A stretch of DNA of 64,000 nt from Isochrysis galbana (GCA_018136815.1 CM030931.1:5214148-5278147), one strand, 5' to 3'. Shown: positions 1 to 9,256, counted from the first letter of the stretch. The notes: a model not told the origin generated them from the sequence alone. Translations and numbers: made by a program.

Positions 1-653
1 CGCCCTGCCTCAACCCCCGAAAACACGGAAACACGCCGCCCATCTCATAGGTCTAATAAAAAGAAACAATATAGAAACCGATAGCCCGATGGTACAGGAG
101 GAGGAAAGAGTGGAAAAAACCTATCGGGGATCGGTGCACACCGTCTGCTGCAGGAAACCCCATACACCCAGCCCCTAGGTAGCGCACAAGGGACGGGCCG
201 CAAGGCAGGTGGAGGGGGGATGAGAGCGGCGGGCGAGGCTGCATGTGTCAGAGTGCAGAGTCGCGCGAGCGGCGAGAATATTAAGAAGTTTTTTTTTTCG
301 TTACTGGGTGGACTCCACCAAGAAGGGGGGTCTCCCGCTCTCTCTACTAGTGTGCCTCTCTCCTCGCTCTAAAACTACCGGGGGGGAGACCAACAAAGAG
401 AGACACACATATAATCATCTTACGAGGACAGACCAATTTATGTGAGGAGGTCTCTCTCTGGGCCTCTCTCTCTCTTCAATATCGTCGCCTCTAGATCCAC
501 ATATTCTCTCTGCTCTCGCGTCGTCTCGCTCTCTACCATTTCTCCGTCTCTCTTCTTCTTCTTCTTCTTCCATATCCTCCATCTTTCTTCTCTTTCACAG
601 CTTCTTCCTTCCTGTCTTTCCTCTACTTTTCTGGGACATCTATTCTCTACTCT
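1..653. other. Intergenic, CT-rich 5' region
   Basis: No convincing gene is visible. From about 430 the sequence is strongly CT-rich (runs of CTCT and TTC) and leads directly into the start of the next gene. This kind of tract precedes several genes in the window (for example near 40.6 kb and 16.2 kb on the + strand) and may be part of their 5' UTR or promoter; that is inference. Confidence 0.4.
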
Positions 654-1721
654 ATGATTCCCCTTTCCCCCCGAGAGCTCTCTCTCCATCGGTTCCGCCG
701 AGCGCCCCGGACGCGGGGGAGGGGAGAGGGAAGGAAGGGGCTGGTAGACCATATGGCTCGGCACATCTCGTCTCACGCCGTCGGACAGATGCGTGTCGGC
801 GCAACAACCGTGCTCTACGCCCTTCCTCGTTCCTCGGCGGCCACACTCTCGCTGATTGCCTTCCCGGGAGACGCAGTGGCCTTCCCAGGCTGGCCCTGCC
901 TCCATGGTGCTAGAGGGTGCCACCCACACGCCGGGGGACTGCTGGGCGCCCTCTTTGGCCGGCTCGAGCGTATGGGCACAGCGCAGGCCACGGCCCTGTT
1001 CGTCGTGGAGCCGGAGGCACTATCGGACCACCATGCTGTCTTTTCGCAGTTCCTGCCACCGACAACTGCCTCAGGCGAGCCTGTTCAAGGATACGACGGC
1101 AGACGACGAATCGCCTCAATGCAGCTGGCTGGCGTGCTCGATGCCGTGCGTCGAGCTGCTGTGCACGCACAGATTCCACCTCTGCCAGTTGCCATCCCAC
1201 TTATCGTCGCAGGATTCTCCAAGGGAGGAGTTGTCGCCAACCAGATCCTAGCAGAGCTTGCCTTGGCGTCCGATGTGCAATGTTTAGATGCTGTCCGTAA
1301 GGACCAGCGCCTCTGGGAGGAGGAGACGGTGGGCCACGCCCTGGATCCCAATGGTGACGGCACAGCCGTGCTCTCACGGTTGGCTGAGGTGCACTTTTTG
1401 GATGTAGGGCTGCATTGCCGTGGAGCATACCTGACGGACATGGTTGTTGCCGCTGCTCTAGGGGCGCGCTCGTCGCCACCAAGACTCTTTTTCCATGGCA
1501 CGCCCCGGCAATGGCGCGATCCCACTCGAAGATGGTTGGTGGACGAGAAGGACCGCTCTGTCCAGATACTCCGAGAGGGGGGGCTGTCTGTTATCGAGCG
1601 GGAGTATTTTGTTATGGAACAGCCATCGCTCGAGATGCACTTCCGCGTGTGCGAGGAATTTGAAACGAGTGGCAGCAGCCTGCTGGATCGATTAGACAAT
1701 CGCGACGCCTCACGAAGCTGA
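654..1721 (+). CDS. C2orf69/UPF0565 family protein
   Basis: Single-exon ORF of 355 residues. The middle carries GFSKGGVVANQ (about residues 188-198), matching the GFSKG signature of the C2orf69 family and also fitting a GxSxG-type nucleophile elbow. The C-terminal third has the family's RDPTRRWLVDEK, VQILREGGL and EMHFRVCEEF blocks in the right order and spacing. Animal C2orf69 is a mitochondrial-associated protein with an alpha/beta-hydrolase-like fold whose catalytic role is not firmly known. The first ATG at 654 is preceded by CT-rich leader; a second candidate is the ATG at 753 (MARHISSH), which removes a basic, low-complexity N-terminus that could equally be a targeting peptide. Length is close to animal homologues. 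Assignment to the family is confident; function is not. Confidence 0.82.
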   Translation: MIPLSPRELSLHRFRRAPRTRGRGEGRKGLVDHMARHISSHAVGQMRVGATTVLYALPRSSAATLSLIAFPGDAVAFPGWPCLHGARGCHPHAGGLLGALFGRLERMGTAQATALFVVEPEALSDHHAVFSQFLPPTTASGEPVQGYDGRRRIASMQLAGVLDAVRRAAVHAQIPPLPVAIPLIVAGFSKGGVVANQILAELALASDVQCLDAVRKDQRLWEEETVGHALDPNGDGTAVLSRLAEVHFLDVGLHCRGAYLTDMVVAAALGARSSPPRLFFHGTPRQWRDPTRRWLVDEKDRSVQILREGGLSVIEREYFVMEQPSLEMHFRVCEEFETSGSSLLDRLDNRDASRS

Positions 1722-3461
1722 TAGTCGGCGAGCCATGAGGTGGAAGATGGCGCCGGCCTTGTGGCCTTGCACTCCGATGTTTCAATTCGGGGAGATGATG
1801 CTCGTGGAGTCACAGCTATTGGGTGACACCAAATCGTCGGGAGAATGGGAACGGCTTTAGAACGACGCCAGTGTGCTCAGCCGCTCGCGTGTAGCTTTAG
1901 GGCCCATAGGTCCTGATGCGTCCTCCACGTTGTTATATGAAAGAAAATCTCCTCATTCATTTTCTTCAGATTGATGCAGAGCTGGTAGGGCGGTCGAATG
2001 GGGGCATTTTTACTATGAACAAAGGCAAAGGCGAGGCTGCATTTTTTGACCGTGGCGCGCGTGGCCAATAAAAACCTCCAGCGGGGCCACCTGCTTCCAC
2101 GAAAAAACATCTGAAGATTCAGACTACTTCTGCTAGCTATAAAGGATCACGCACTCACGATACTGAGTACTGACTCACGCCATCGTCTATATACCTACGC
2201 CCGGAGTCCCGGAGTTTGGCTTCCAGTTCCAAAGGCCCACATGCACTGGCGTGCACCTGGCGAAATCTCGACGGCGTGCACATCCAGACGAAGGTTCCAT
2301 GCGCGCGCACGGCGACCCCGCGCAGACGCGCAGAGGACGCGCATCTGTGCACGCCGTGCGCATGTCGAAGTGATTGCAACTCATCACACCTGTCTCATGA
2401 GATTTTATTAGTACTAATCCCGGATGGAAAGTAGCTGGAATTGGAATTGGCTCAACTTGGGTACGAGCTCCCCCTCGCTCGCCCGCGCGCTTGGGATGTC
2501 GGAGAGCACCTTCAGTGATGGCGAGCAGTCCAGTACCACTACTGCTAGCTACCTCTAGATGGTTGTGGAAGAACCTGAGCCGGAAGAGCAACTAAGCTTA
2601 GAAGTCAGAAGTCAATCATACTCAGAGCTATAAATCATACATAATACTGATAATCCATAATAATAGTATCACAAGTTTTATTTTGACCTGTTGCGGACCT
2701 ATTGCGACCTGTTAACACGACGTCCTCTTAATAGGTAATAGGAACGGGCTCCCGAAACCTGTTGACCGTGTACGTGTACCTGTTGTTCCATCCGGGGTAC
2801 AAATCGCACACACAAACACATAAACATCAACAAAGCACACCGCTGTAAAACACGTGCTTATGCGTTATAATCTTAGAGTTAAAATCCGACGGAACGCGAC
2901 TTTGCGTGAGGACCTCTCTGGGTAGATGAGGCTCGGAGCACATTATTTGTATGGTTTGTAACTTTAATTTAAATAAATAAGGTTACGGGGTGTAAAAAAT
3001 AAAAATGTGAAATGTTCGCATGGCCGGCTCCTCGCCTCCGACGGAACACGACCTAGTTAATTACGGTCGTTCTACCAGATATTGTCATATAACTTGTGGC
3101 TTATGCTAGTTTGGCGACTTTGCCGTCTAATTTGTCAGCCAACTTCGTCTGGAAGGGCTTAAGTGCTTCAGGCGCTCCTAGTGGGAAGCTCACACGTAAG
3201 GTTTAGTTAGACTTAGACAGGCCACATTGAATGCAAAATTGGCAATGTATAGTGTACAGTGGAATGCACGTACATCGACTACTCTGCGAGGGCTGTCACA
3301 GGCTTCCTTGGCCCCGGACAGAGCTGCAAGACCTCAAAAACATTCCAACGCCACCAGAGTCGCAATTCGTCAAATCGCTCTCATGCCGTGCTTGTGCGCG
3401 CTACACCGCGGAAGGACGAGGTGATCACTATGGACGCTTGGGTCAATGTCGCGTTGCATCC
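1722..3461. other. Intergenic with repeat fragments
   Basis: No gene is supported. About 2250-2400 resembles the repeat unit seen in tandem at 27430-27840 (ATGCGCACGCACGGCG-type core followed by a 'gattgcaactcatcacac' segment). About 2590-2805 is a second copy of the repeat at 35020-35228. The rest is AT-richer spacer without recognisable features. Confidence 0.45.
2590..2805 (+). repeat. Dispersed repeat, copy 1 (pair at 35020)
   Basis: Shares several blocks with 35020-35228 in the same order: 'agaagtcagaag', 'ttttattttgacctgtt', 'cggacctat', 'cctgttgt'. The two copies differ by substitutions and small indels. No ORF is present. It could be an old MITE or an LTR fragment. Confidence 0.55.
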
Positions 3462-4562
3462 TCACTTTTGTGTTTTGTTCCTAAACTTTGTGGCGAACGA
3501 ATTCAGGCGCTTGGTCATTTCGTCCTTCAGCTGCAGCCGCTCCTGGCTAGGCTGCGAGTGGGGCGGCGACGGCGGGGGCAGTGGAATCTGCCGCGGAATA
3601 GGAGGAGGCGGCGTCACTGTCGCCTGCCGTTGACCATAGTGTTCGCGTTGCATTGAAGCAATGCGGAGCTTCAGGGAATCGATTTCGCCCAAGAGACGGG
3701 TGCGCTGCTCCTCTGCGGCCGCCAACTGCTGGTCAACCACACTTGGCGGTCGGGGCTGCAACGCCCCTGCAGCACGCGCCTCGGCAGCCTCGACCGCCGC
3801 TGCTATCTCGTCCTCCATAGCTCCCACCTCTGCGAGCAACGAAATGACACACACCATCGCATCGACGCCGGCGCCCCCGCCCTGTGCACCCGAGCCCCCA
3901 ACAGCTTCCCCGGCGGCCACCTCGCATAATTCCTCACGCATCTGATGCCGCCTCAGCTCCGTCTGGGTAGTGAGCAGCGCCTCCGAGGTCTTGTTCAGCT
4001 GCACTCGCAAATTGGCGGCTTCCACCTGCGCTGCTGAGCGCTTGGCCATTCGAGCCTGCTGCGCGCTCAGCCTCGCTTTCACCGCGCCCAACTCCCGCAC
4101 GAGCAACCGTTGCCGCGCCTCCGCGGAGGCGGCGCGAGCTGCCGCCTCGTCCGCGCGTGCGGCCTCTCGCTCTGCCACTTCTCGCAGCTGCTCAAGCTCA
4201 ACACGCCGGGCAGCGCCATCTGCATTGCGCCTTGCGATCTGCCACTGTTTTTGCAAAAACTTGACTTCTCGGCGGAGCATAAGGATTTGGCTCGCCGCAT
4301 TGGCCAGTGTGAGCCCCGCAGCCGCCTCCTCAGCCGACTGGGGCTCCAGCTCTGTGCGAGAGGCCGAGGGACCGCCATTCGCCAGCTGCGATCGAGCAGC
4401 CTTGAGCTCTGCACGCTCCGTCTTGAGCTGAGCGGCGAGCGCGCGGAGCTCCAGTCCGAGGCGCGTGTTCGTGTGCTGCAGCTCGGCCACTTCGGCCGCC
4501 CCCAGCTGCGCCGCCCCCAGCTGCGCCGCCTCGCCGCCCGCCGACGGCGCCATCCGACCCAC
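3462..4562 (-). CDS. Coiled-coil protein, unknown function
   Basis: Single-exon ORF of 366 residues. Residues about 15-200 are Ala/Glu/Arg/Leu-rich and run in heptads (for example LEQLREVAEREAARADEAA), so a long coiled coil is expected. A Gly-rich spacer follows (about 215-230), then a second shorter helical stretch with EIDSLKLRIASMQ (about 290-305), a Pro-rich linker with PPPPIPRQIPLPPPSPP and a basic tail. There is no signal peptide or membrane segment. The N-terminus contains a short duplicated AAQLG unit. Such proteins are typical of cytoskeletal, basal-body or Golgi scaffolds, but I recognise no specific family. Confidence 0.6.
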   Translation of the reverse strand: MGRMAPSAGGEAAQLGAAQLGAAEVAELQHTNTRLGLELRALAAQLKTERAELKAARSQLANGGPSASRTELEPQSAEEAAAGLTLANAASQILMLRREVKFLQKQWQIARRNADGAARRVELEQLREVAEREAARADEAAARAASAEARQRLLVRELGAVKARLSAQQARMAKRSAAQVEAANLRVQLNKTSEALLTTQTELRRHQMREELCEVAAGEAVGGSGAQGGGAGVDAMVCVISLLAEVGAMEDEIAAAVEAAEARAAGALQPRPPSVVDQQLAAAEEQRTRLLGEIDSLKLRIASMQREHYGQRQATVTPPPPIPRQIPLPPPSPPHSQPSQERLQLKDEMTKRLNSFATKFRNKTQK

Positions 4563-5100
4563 CGAGGGGAGGGGGGGGCGCCAACTACTCTGTAGTTCAT
4601 ACTAATAGTACAGAGTACATATTTCTTTACCCCTAGAAGTAAATCCCTCCTCGTCTACAGCCAAGAACACATCGGTGTAGTGTAGTAAAAGCAGTAGCAT
4701 CAATGATACTACTTCTACGTAATGTATTATTTAAAGGAAAACTCCTCATTCAGTTGGCAAGTGGCGTCATTATTTTGGCTATCGAAGAAAAGAAAAAAAC
4801 GTCATAATATTCTTACCGCAACATGCGACATGCGGCCATGGACCACGGACCTCGGACCCCTACTTTCAAGTGTGGTTAATTGACCCTCTACTTTCTACTC
4901 ACGCAGCAAAACTTTCTACACCCCCACTCCGCCGGCCCTTTCTCCCCCCATGTGAAAGACAGTCAGTTCGGATCAAGTTTGGGGCCAAAAAAAAATTATC
5001 GATCATCAACATCAAACATTTTTTTTGTTTTTTTGGTGAAGGCTGGTGGCAGGCCGGCGGGAAGCTTGGCGCGAGCCTTCCAGCAGAGCCGCATCGAGCG
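4563..5100. repeat. Intergenic with dispersed repeat (family also at 9562 and 33660)
   Basis: Between the divergently placed coiled-coil gene and the next gene. About 4797-4950 matches, in reverse complement, the blocks at 9562-9645 and 33660-33795 ('gtgggggtgtagaaagt', 'agtagaaagtagaggg', 'ccatggccgc'). No ORF is associated with it. Confidence 0.5.
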
Positions 5101-5724
5101 ATGTCGGCGCGGAAGACGCCGCGAACGCGAGAGACGCCGCCGCGGCCGAGCAGCGACCGATATCGCTCTGTCAGCCGTACGGAAGGCGGCGTGAGCGTTC
5201 ATGAGGCCGACTACCTTGATTCATGCCGCGCGCTGAGCGCCGCCATCGAACGACTCGAGACGGCGCTCGTGATGCAACTTGGTGAGACCTTCACCGTGTA
5301 GGCTGGATGCCGCACACCGCGCACAATGCTTACTGATGTTGCACACTGTCCCCGCGCAGGCCACGACGAAGGTGTTAGAGGCAACGTCTTTCCAGAGACT
5401 CGGCGACGGATCGAGGCCGAACTCCGCGAGGCAACAAGGCAGCCCATTGGGTAGGGGACGCTGGCAAGCTGGCATTCATGGGTCTGCACGTGTAGCAAGA
5501 GGCGCAGTTCGTCGAGCTCAAGCATGTGGAAGGCTGTCCTCGAATTGGCAGCCGTCTTCCACGTTCTGGCGCACGTGGCGATACTTCTCAACCCGATGTG
5601 GCCACGCTACAATTGGATGGAGACGGAGCCTCCAGTCTCCACAAACCGCGTCCCTTGCACAACTCTCCGCGAGCAACCCGCCCGCCAGCATTTCGACGTC
5701 CTCAGAGGGAAAAAGAGTGAGTAG
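5101..5724 (+). CDS. Hypothetical spliced protein
   Basis: Proposed exons are 5101-5281, 5360-5450 and 5508-5724. All junctions are GT-AG and keep frame (phases 1 and 2). The product is about 162 residues: a basic Ser/Thr/Arg-rich start (MSARKTPRTRETPPRP), a helical acidic/basic middle (RRRIEAELREATRQ) and a hydrophobic stretch near WKAVLELAAVFHVLAHVAIL that could be a membrane helix. A further canonical donor (GTGAGT) at about 5717 allows extra 3' exons. No family is recognised. The model rests on splice-site logic only, and the last exon is the least certain part. Confidence 0.35.
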
Positions 5725-5954
5725 GGGTATGGGAGCTGGAGCTAGAGCAAGAATTAATAGCATTCCAATCATTGATCGTGTGTTTACAAGAACTTGCAGG
5801 GTGGCCAAATGCTTAAATAGTGAGCAAAGGGTTGCCGTAGTTGTAGTCGGAGTAGGAGAGGGAGTAAAGCTGAAGATGAGCATTCCCCCTCCCTCATGAA
5901 TCAAAACCTTTTGATACTCGCGCCTCCCACGAGGCTTTGGGCCTCTACCGTCAA

Positions 5955-6920
5955 CTAAGTTTATACTTAGACGCGATGGAGCGCGCCGCCGCGACTCCCC
6001 TCTCCTTCGGGCCCCCCGCCGAGGGCGCCCCACCAGTGCCCATGGAGCAGCCGCTATCGAAGCGGCCGCGTCCGCCCACCGAGGCCGAGCAGGTGCGTGC
6101 GACTCCGGTCGCGCCACACGGCCCGTGGCCCCGGCCACACCACCTATGGCAGCCATGCTGGTCTCCCCCATGGGGGGCAGCAGGCTGCTGGCAACACCCC
6201 ACCAATGCCAGGCCCATGCAGCCACCCTTCCATTGGGCATGCCTTATGGCAGAGGCCCCTCTCGCCCTGGCAAGGGCCGCGCTGCTCCGGCAGCGCGGCC
6301 CGAGGCCGGGTGGCCCCTATGGGCACCACATCCACCTCATCACAACGTACAAACTCTCCAGAGAAACCCCCTCATACACAGCACGCCGCACACATGAGGC
6401 ACGAGCATACAACCCCCCTGAGGAGGACCAGAACAAAGTGACACCACCCACAGCCCTCACCCGCACGACACTGAGCACGGACGCCCCACACCACACGGCA
6501 CAGGATCAAGACTCTGAAGACGACAACAACATGGCAGACTCAGACTCCGCCTTCGAACTCTCATTCCACCAAGCCGGAGACATCATAATCCAGGACACGA
6601 CGGTGTACGCCGCCATCGTCGAACTTCTTCTAGAGCTCGAGGGAGTCGACCCCGAGCCAGACTTCTGGGCCCGCTCGGCGAGGGGCCCGTGGCACATAGC
6701 GGTCAACGAAGATTGCGCGCAACAATTCAAGGCCAAATACGGCGACCACACCATCATTAGGCGGCTTGCCTTCATTTGGTCTCCTTTCCCTCAGGGTTTC
6801 TTCCCCTCCCGTGGGGACTCTGGCCGAGCAGCATCAAATACAAAAAAGCTCGGTCCTAGGACACCGGGCCTAGCTCACCATGAGGGCGCTCCTGTGAGCA
6901 AGGGGATGCATGGTTACTAG
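5955..6920 (+). mobile_element. Hairpin-headed repeat element with ORF starting MERA
   Basis: A short inverted repeat (CTAAG at 5955-5959, CTTAG at 5966-5970) stands 5 bp before the ATG at 5976. The ORF runs to 6920. Its N-terminus (MERA..., then PVPMEQ, KRPRPPTEAEQVRATPVAP) is shared with copies at 37325, 37568 and 42208 and with 38145-38235, so it belongs to a dispersed repeat and not to a host gene. The C-terminal part contains FWARSARGPWHIAVNEDCA, which could be a retroelement ORF1-type domain, but I cannot place it in a family. The middle is a proline-rich, low-complexity linker. Confidence 0.55.
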
Positions 6921-6985
6921 TGCGTGCCCCCGCCCTCGATGAAAATTCCAGCGGCCTCCTCGTCACGCATGACGTGGACCTCTCC

Positions 6986-7617
6986 TCACACTTGTCTTGA
7001 AAGGATCGTCTTCAATGAGTGCATCGGATGTATACCGCACTCCTCGTGTGTCAGCTTGAACTTCTTTTCGATGTCGTAAAAGCTGTGGTACGGGTCAATG
7101 TACCCCTGCTTCTTTTCGAGCATGAGGTAATGCCTACCGGTCTTATCGATGGCGTAGGGATACGGAAAGTCGTTCGCTCCTACAGGCGATACGAATGCGA
7201 CGATCTCGTCGACGGCCTCAAATTCGAACACTTCGATGCCCACGAAGACGTACTTGAGGTCGCCGATGTAGAAGAGCAAAGAGTTCCCTGCTTCATTGAG
7301 CTCGTTCACTCTGTCGTACCCTCCTGACAATACAGTCAATGGGCAGAGGTAGCTGATGCCAACAAACATGTCCTCGCACACGAACGCGTGATGCGAGGCT
7401 TCGCCGTGTACATCGACCAAGTGCCTACCGTCATCGCGCTGTGCAACGGACGCGACAAAGCCCACGCCGCCATTGTCATGGGTCGCGTACTTTTGGACAC
7501 CGGGTTCAGGGGCGAGAATCCTTTGCCAGTGCTCTTCGAACTCGTGTATACCTGGGTCTCCCGTCTCAGGTGTGGGAGAGCCATGGTAAAGGAGCGACAA
7601 GGCAAGGTCTCTATGGA
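6986..7617 (-). pseudogene. 5'-truncated ORF, possible viral origin
   Basis: Open frame of about 204 residues with a globular, low-repeat composition unlike the surrounding repeats (blocks such as FPYPYAIDKTGRHYLMLE and YFVGIEVFEFEAVDEIV). There is no in-frame ATG at the 5' end; the frame runs back to the point where the IS4-like element begins at 7618 and stops about 10 bp inside it. The insertion therefore seems to have removed the start. The sequence style recalls small conserved proteins of large algal DNA viruses, but I cannot name a family, so viral origin is a guess. Confidence 0.4.
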
Positions 7618-7644
7618 CCTGTAACGAAACTTTTTTTTTCTAGT

Positions 7645-8083
7645 ATGTACTGTGAATTACAAATGATTCGATTGAGTGAAGTGTTTTCGCGACTGATCCA
7701 GAAAAATGCTTCTGCTTTCGCTCCACCCAAGTGTACTGGCCGACCTAGGGCTCTGACAGATGCTCAAGTCCTTGATCTGCTCTTCAAAATCCTGCGCACA
7801 GGGTGTCAATGGAGAGAACTCGATTGCAGCGGAGCCTCTTTCATGGGAGTCCGTCGGAGACTCGCTCTGTGGACTCAGAGTGGTGTGATCGAGAAGGCAT
7901 ACATCGAGGCTCTCCGTACATACCATAAACTCAGACCACCCACTCGACACCTTGTCGACTCCTCACACATCCGCAACCGCCATGGCACTCAACCCAACAC
8001 TGGAAGAAACCACGTCGACCGAGGGAGGCAAGGTACCAAAATCACCGTCGTTACCGACCAACACCGGGTCGTCTACGGGATGA
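7645..8083 (+). pseudogene. IS4/IS5-family transposase, C-terminally truncated
   Basis: From the ATG at 7645 the product shows the IS5-type N-terminal domain (GRPRALTDAQVLDLLFKILR, TGCQWREL, RRRLALWTQSGVIEKA) and then the first part of the DDE domain, LVDSSHIRNRHG, NHVDRGRQGTKI and VVTDQHR, in which the first catalytic Asp sits in VDSS. The remainder, including the expected final acidic residue, is missing because the frame passes at about 8080 into sequence that encodes a Fanzor zinc ribbon in another frame. The start MxxLxExFxRL is shared with the copy at 60016. Encoded in the element 7618-8459. Confidence 0.65.
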
Positions 8084-8353
8084 GCCAAATGCGGTCGATG
8101 CTTCAAGGTGGAGCGCTCCCGTCCCCTCGACGAGCAGGGGCGAGTTCGGGAGATCCGAGGTCTACGTCAATGCCTGAACCCATACTGCGGTCCGAGTGGT
8201 CAAGAGAGAGGTATTCTCTTGAACCGAGACCGCATGGGCGCAACCAACATTGGCTGGAATCTCGCGAGAGCCCTCGACGGGGTTCCGCTCATAGGAGCAC
8301 CCCCCCCAGGGATCGAAAGGGAGCTGCATGACCTGAACATCGAACTCGAGTAA
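8084..8353 (+). pseudogene. Fanzor/TnpB-type nuclease, C-terminal zinc-ribbon fragment
   Basis: The frame encodes KCGRCFKVERSRPL, then GRVREIRGLRQCLNPYCG and LNRDRMGATNIGWNLA. The CxxC...C(x4)C pairs and the NRDxxGAxNI motif are the signature of the OrfB_Zn_ribbon/RuvC end of TnpB and Fanzor RNA-guided nucleases; the Asp of NRD is the last RuvC catalytic residue. The frame is closed by TGA at 8081-8083 just upstream, so only the C-terminal piece remains. About 20 residues follow the motif before the stop. Eukaryotic Fanzor1 proteins are known cargo of several DNA transposons, including IS4-type ones, which fits the upstream transposase. Confidence 0.65.
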
Positions 8354-8372
8354 CCAACAAATTCTGAACGAT

Positions 8373-8396
8373 TCCTCTCACTGGACAGTGAGAGGA
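8373..8396. promoter_or_regulatory. Perfect 11-bp stem hairpin 3' of the Fanzor fragment
   Basis: TCCTCTCACTG and CAGTGAGAGGA are separated by GA, 19 bp after the stop codon at 8353. TnpB/Fanzor elements place their guide-RNA scaffold at and beyond the nuclease 3' end, and large algal viruses end transcripts at hairpins; either could explain the palindrome. There is no further support. Confidence 0.5.
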
Positions 8397-8497
8397 TCCT
8401 TAAGACCTCGTAGCGTGTATGTCCATGTGTGTTTGGGTTTGTGTGTGTTTCGTTACGGGTTTTATTGAGTGGCTGGTGTGCAAGTGACCGCGCCCCT

Positions 8498-8944
8498 TTA
8501 AAATATTCTCACAGAGTTTGCATTCGCTGTGGATAATCGCTTGGTCACGGTCCTGATGACAAAGACGACCACCGCCACGAGCGCGGCGACGACCCCAAGC
8601 GTGACCAACAAGGCGGTCAGCATTACTTTGTCGAAGATGAAGCGGAGGGCCAGCTGTGTTGGTGTTGCCACCGAGTCCGCACTGCACTCGACGTGGAGCG
8701 AGCGCACCGGGTGCGTCCACCCGATCGCCTTCAGGTCGACTTCTTCACGGCGCTTGTCTTGTGCTTGCGGGTCGTCTACCGACGGGCCGTGTATGGTCGA
8801 GCTCACGCCTTTGGAGTGGGGCTCGGAAAAGATAGTCATTTTGCACCCCATCCTCGCAGATGCCTGCTTGGGGTCCTGGAGGTTCACCTCGTACTTTCCC
8901 GTTCCAAAGCCATTCCTATCGACGCGCCCGGGGGCGTTCCCCAT
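8498..8944 (-). CDS. Small single-pass membrane protein, unknown
   Basis: ORF of 148 residues with ATG at 8944. The N-terminal 100 residues are polar with no signal peptide; residues about 108-135 form one strong hydrophobic helix (FDKVMLTALLVTLGVVAALVAVVV) followed by a short basic tail, so a C-terminally anchored membrane protein is predicted. It sits between the transposon ending at 8459 and the MITE at 9121, beside an ORF of possible viral origin, and could be part of the same endogenous viral segment. No homology is recognised. Confidence 0.45.
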   Translation of the reverse strand: MGNAPGRVDRNGFGTGKYEVNLQDPKQASARMGCKMTIFSEPHSKGVSSTIHGPSVDDPQAQDKRREEVDLKAIGWTHPVRSLHVECSADSVATPTQLALRFIFDKVMLTALLVTLGVVAALVAVVVFVIRTVTKRLSTANANSVRIF

Positions 8945-9120
8945 TGTTACAATTTAGGCTCGCACGCACACGGGAGCGCCTTTTGTTTTGGGGTGCTTTT
9001 TATTTTTTTTTAGGGGGGGGGGCGCTTGATTTTTTGACGCGGGTGGCTGCTTGGCCGCCGAGGCGCCTTGCCTTCATTCGGTGCCAGTTTTTTCTTGTCA
9101 TACACGTCGGCTATATAAAA

Positions 9121-9256
9121 CCCGTAACGAAACGCTGGGGTGAGTCCGCGCGGCGAAAAAAGAAGAAAGCGCGCGGGGAGGAAGACGCCGCGCGTCCTTA
9201 AGGCCTCGTAACATCGTGTTTGTGTTTGTATTCCGTGTCTGTGCGTTTCGTTCGGG
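9121..9256. mobile_element. MITE of the IS4-like/Fanzor element family
   Basis: Ends CCCGTAACGAAACGC (9121-9135) and GCGTTTCGTTCGGG (9243-9256) are inverted repeats matching the ends of the element at 7618-8459. The right half ('ccttaaggcctcgta', then GT-rich sequence) also matches 8397-8446. It contains no ORF. Confidence 0.6.

Larger units (their letters stand above)
7618..8459 (+). mobile_element. IS4/IS5-like transposon with Fanzor-type zinc ribbon (internally deleted)
   Basis: Bounded by inverted ends: CCTGTAACGAAAC at 7618-7630 and GTTTCGTTACGGG at 8447-8459. Inside, on one strand, lie the N-terminal two-thirds of an IS4/IS5-like transposase and then, in a different frame, a Fanzor-like C-terminal zinc ribbon. 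Both gene parts are incomplete, so the copy looks like an internal deletion of a larger element carrying a transposase gene followed by a Fanzor gene. A second deleted copy lies at 59760-60052 and a MITE-sized relative at 9121-9256. No clear target-site duplication was found. Confidence 0.65.

Noticed and set aside
438-929. Minus-strand ORF of 163 residues overlapping the first gene
   Set aside because: Antisense of a CT-rich leader (encoding GA-rich codons, Arg/Glu) and of the C2orf69 5' end.
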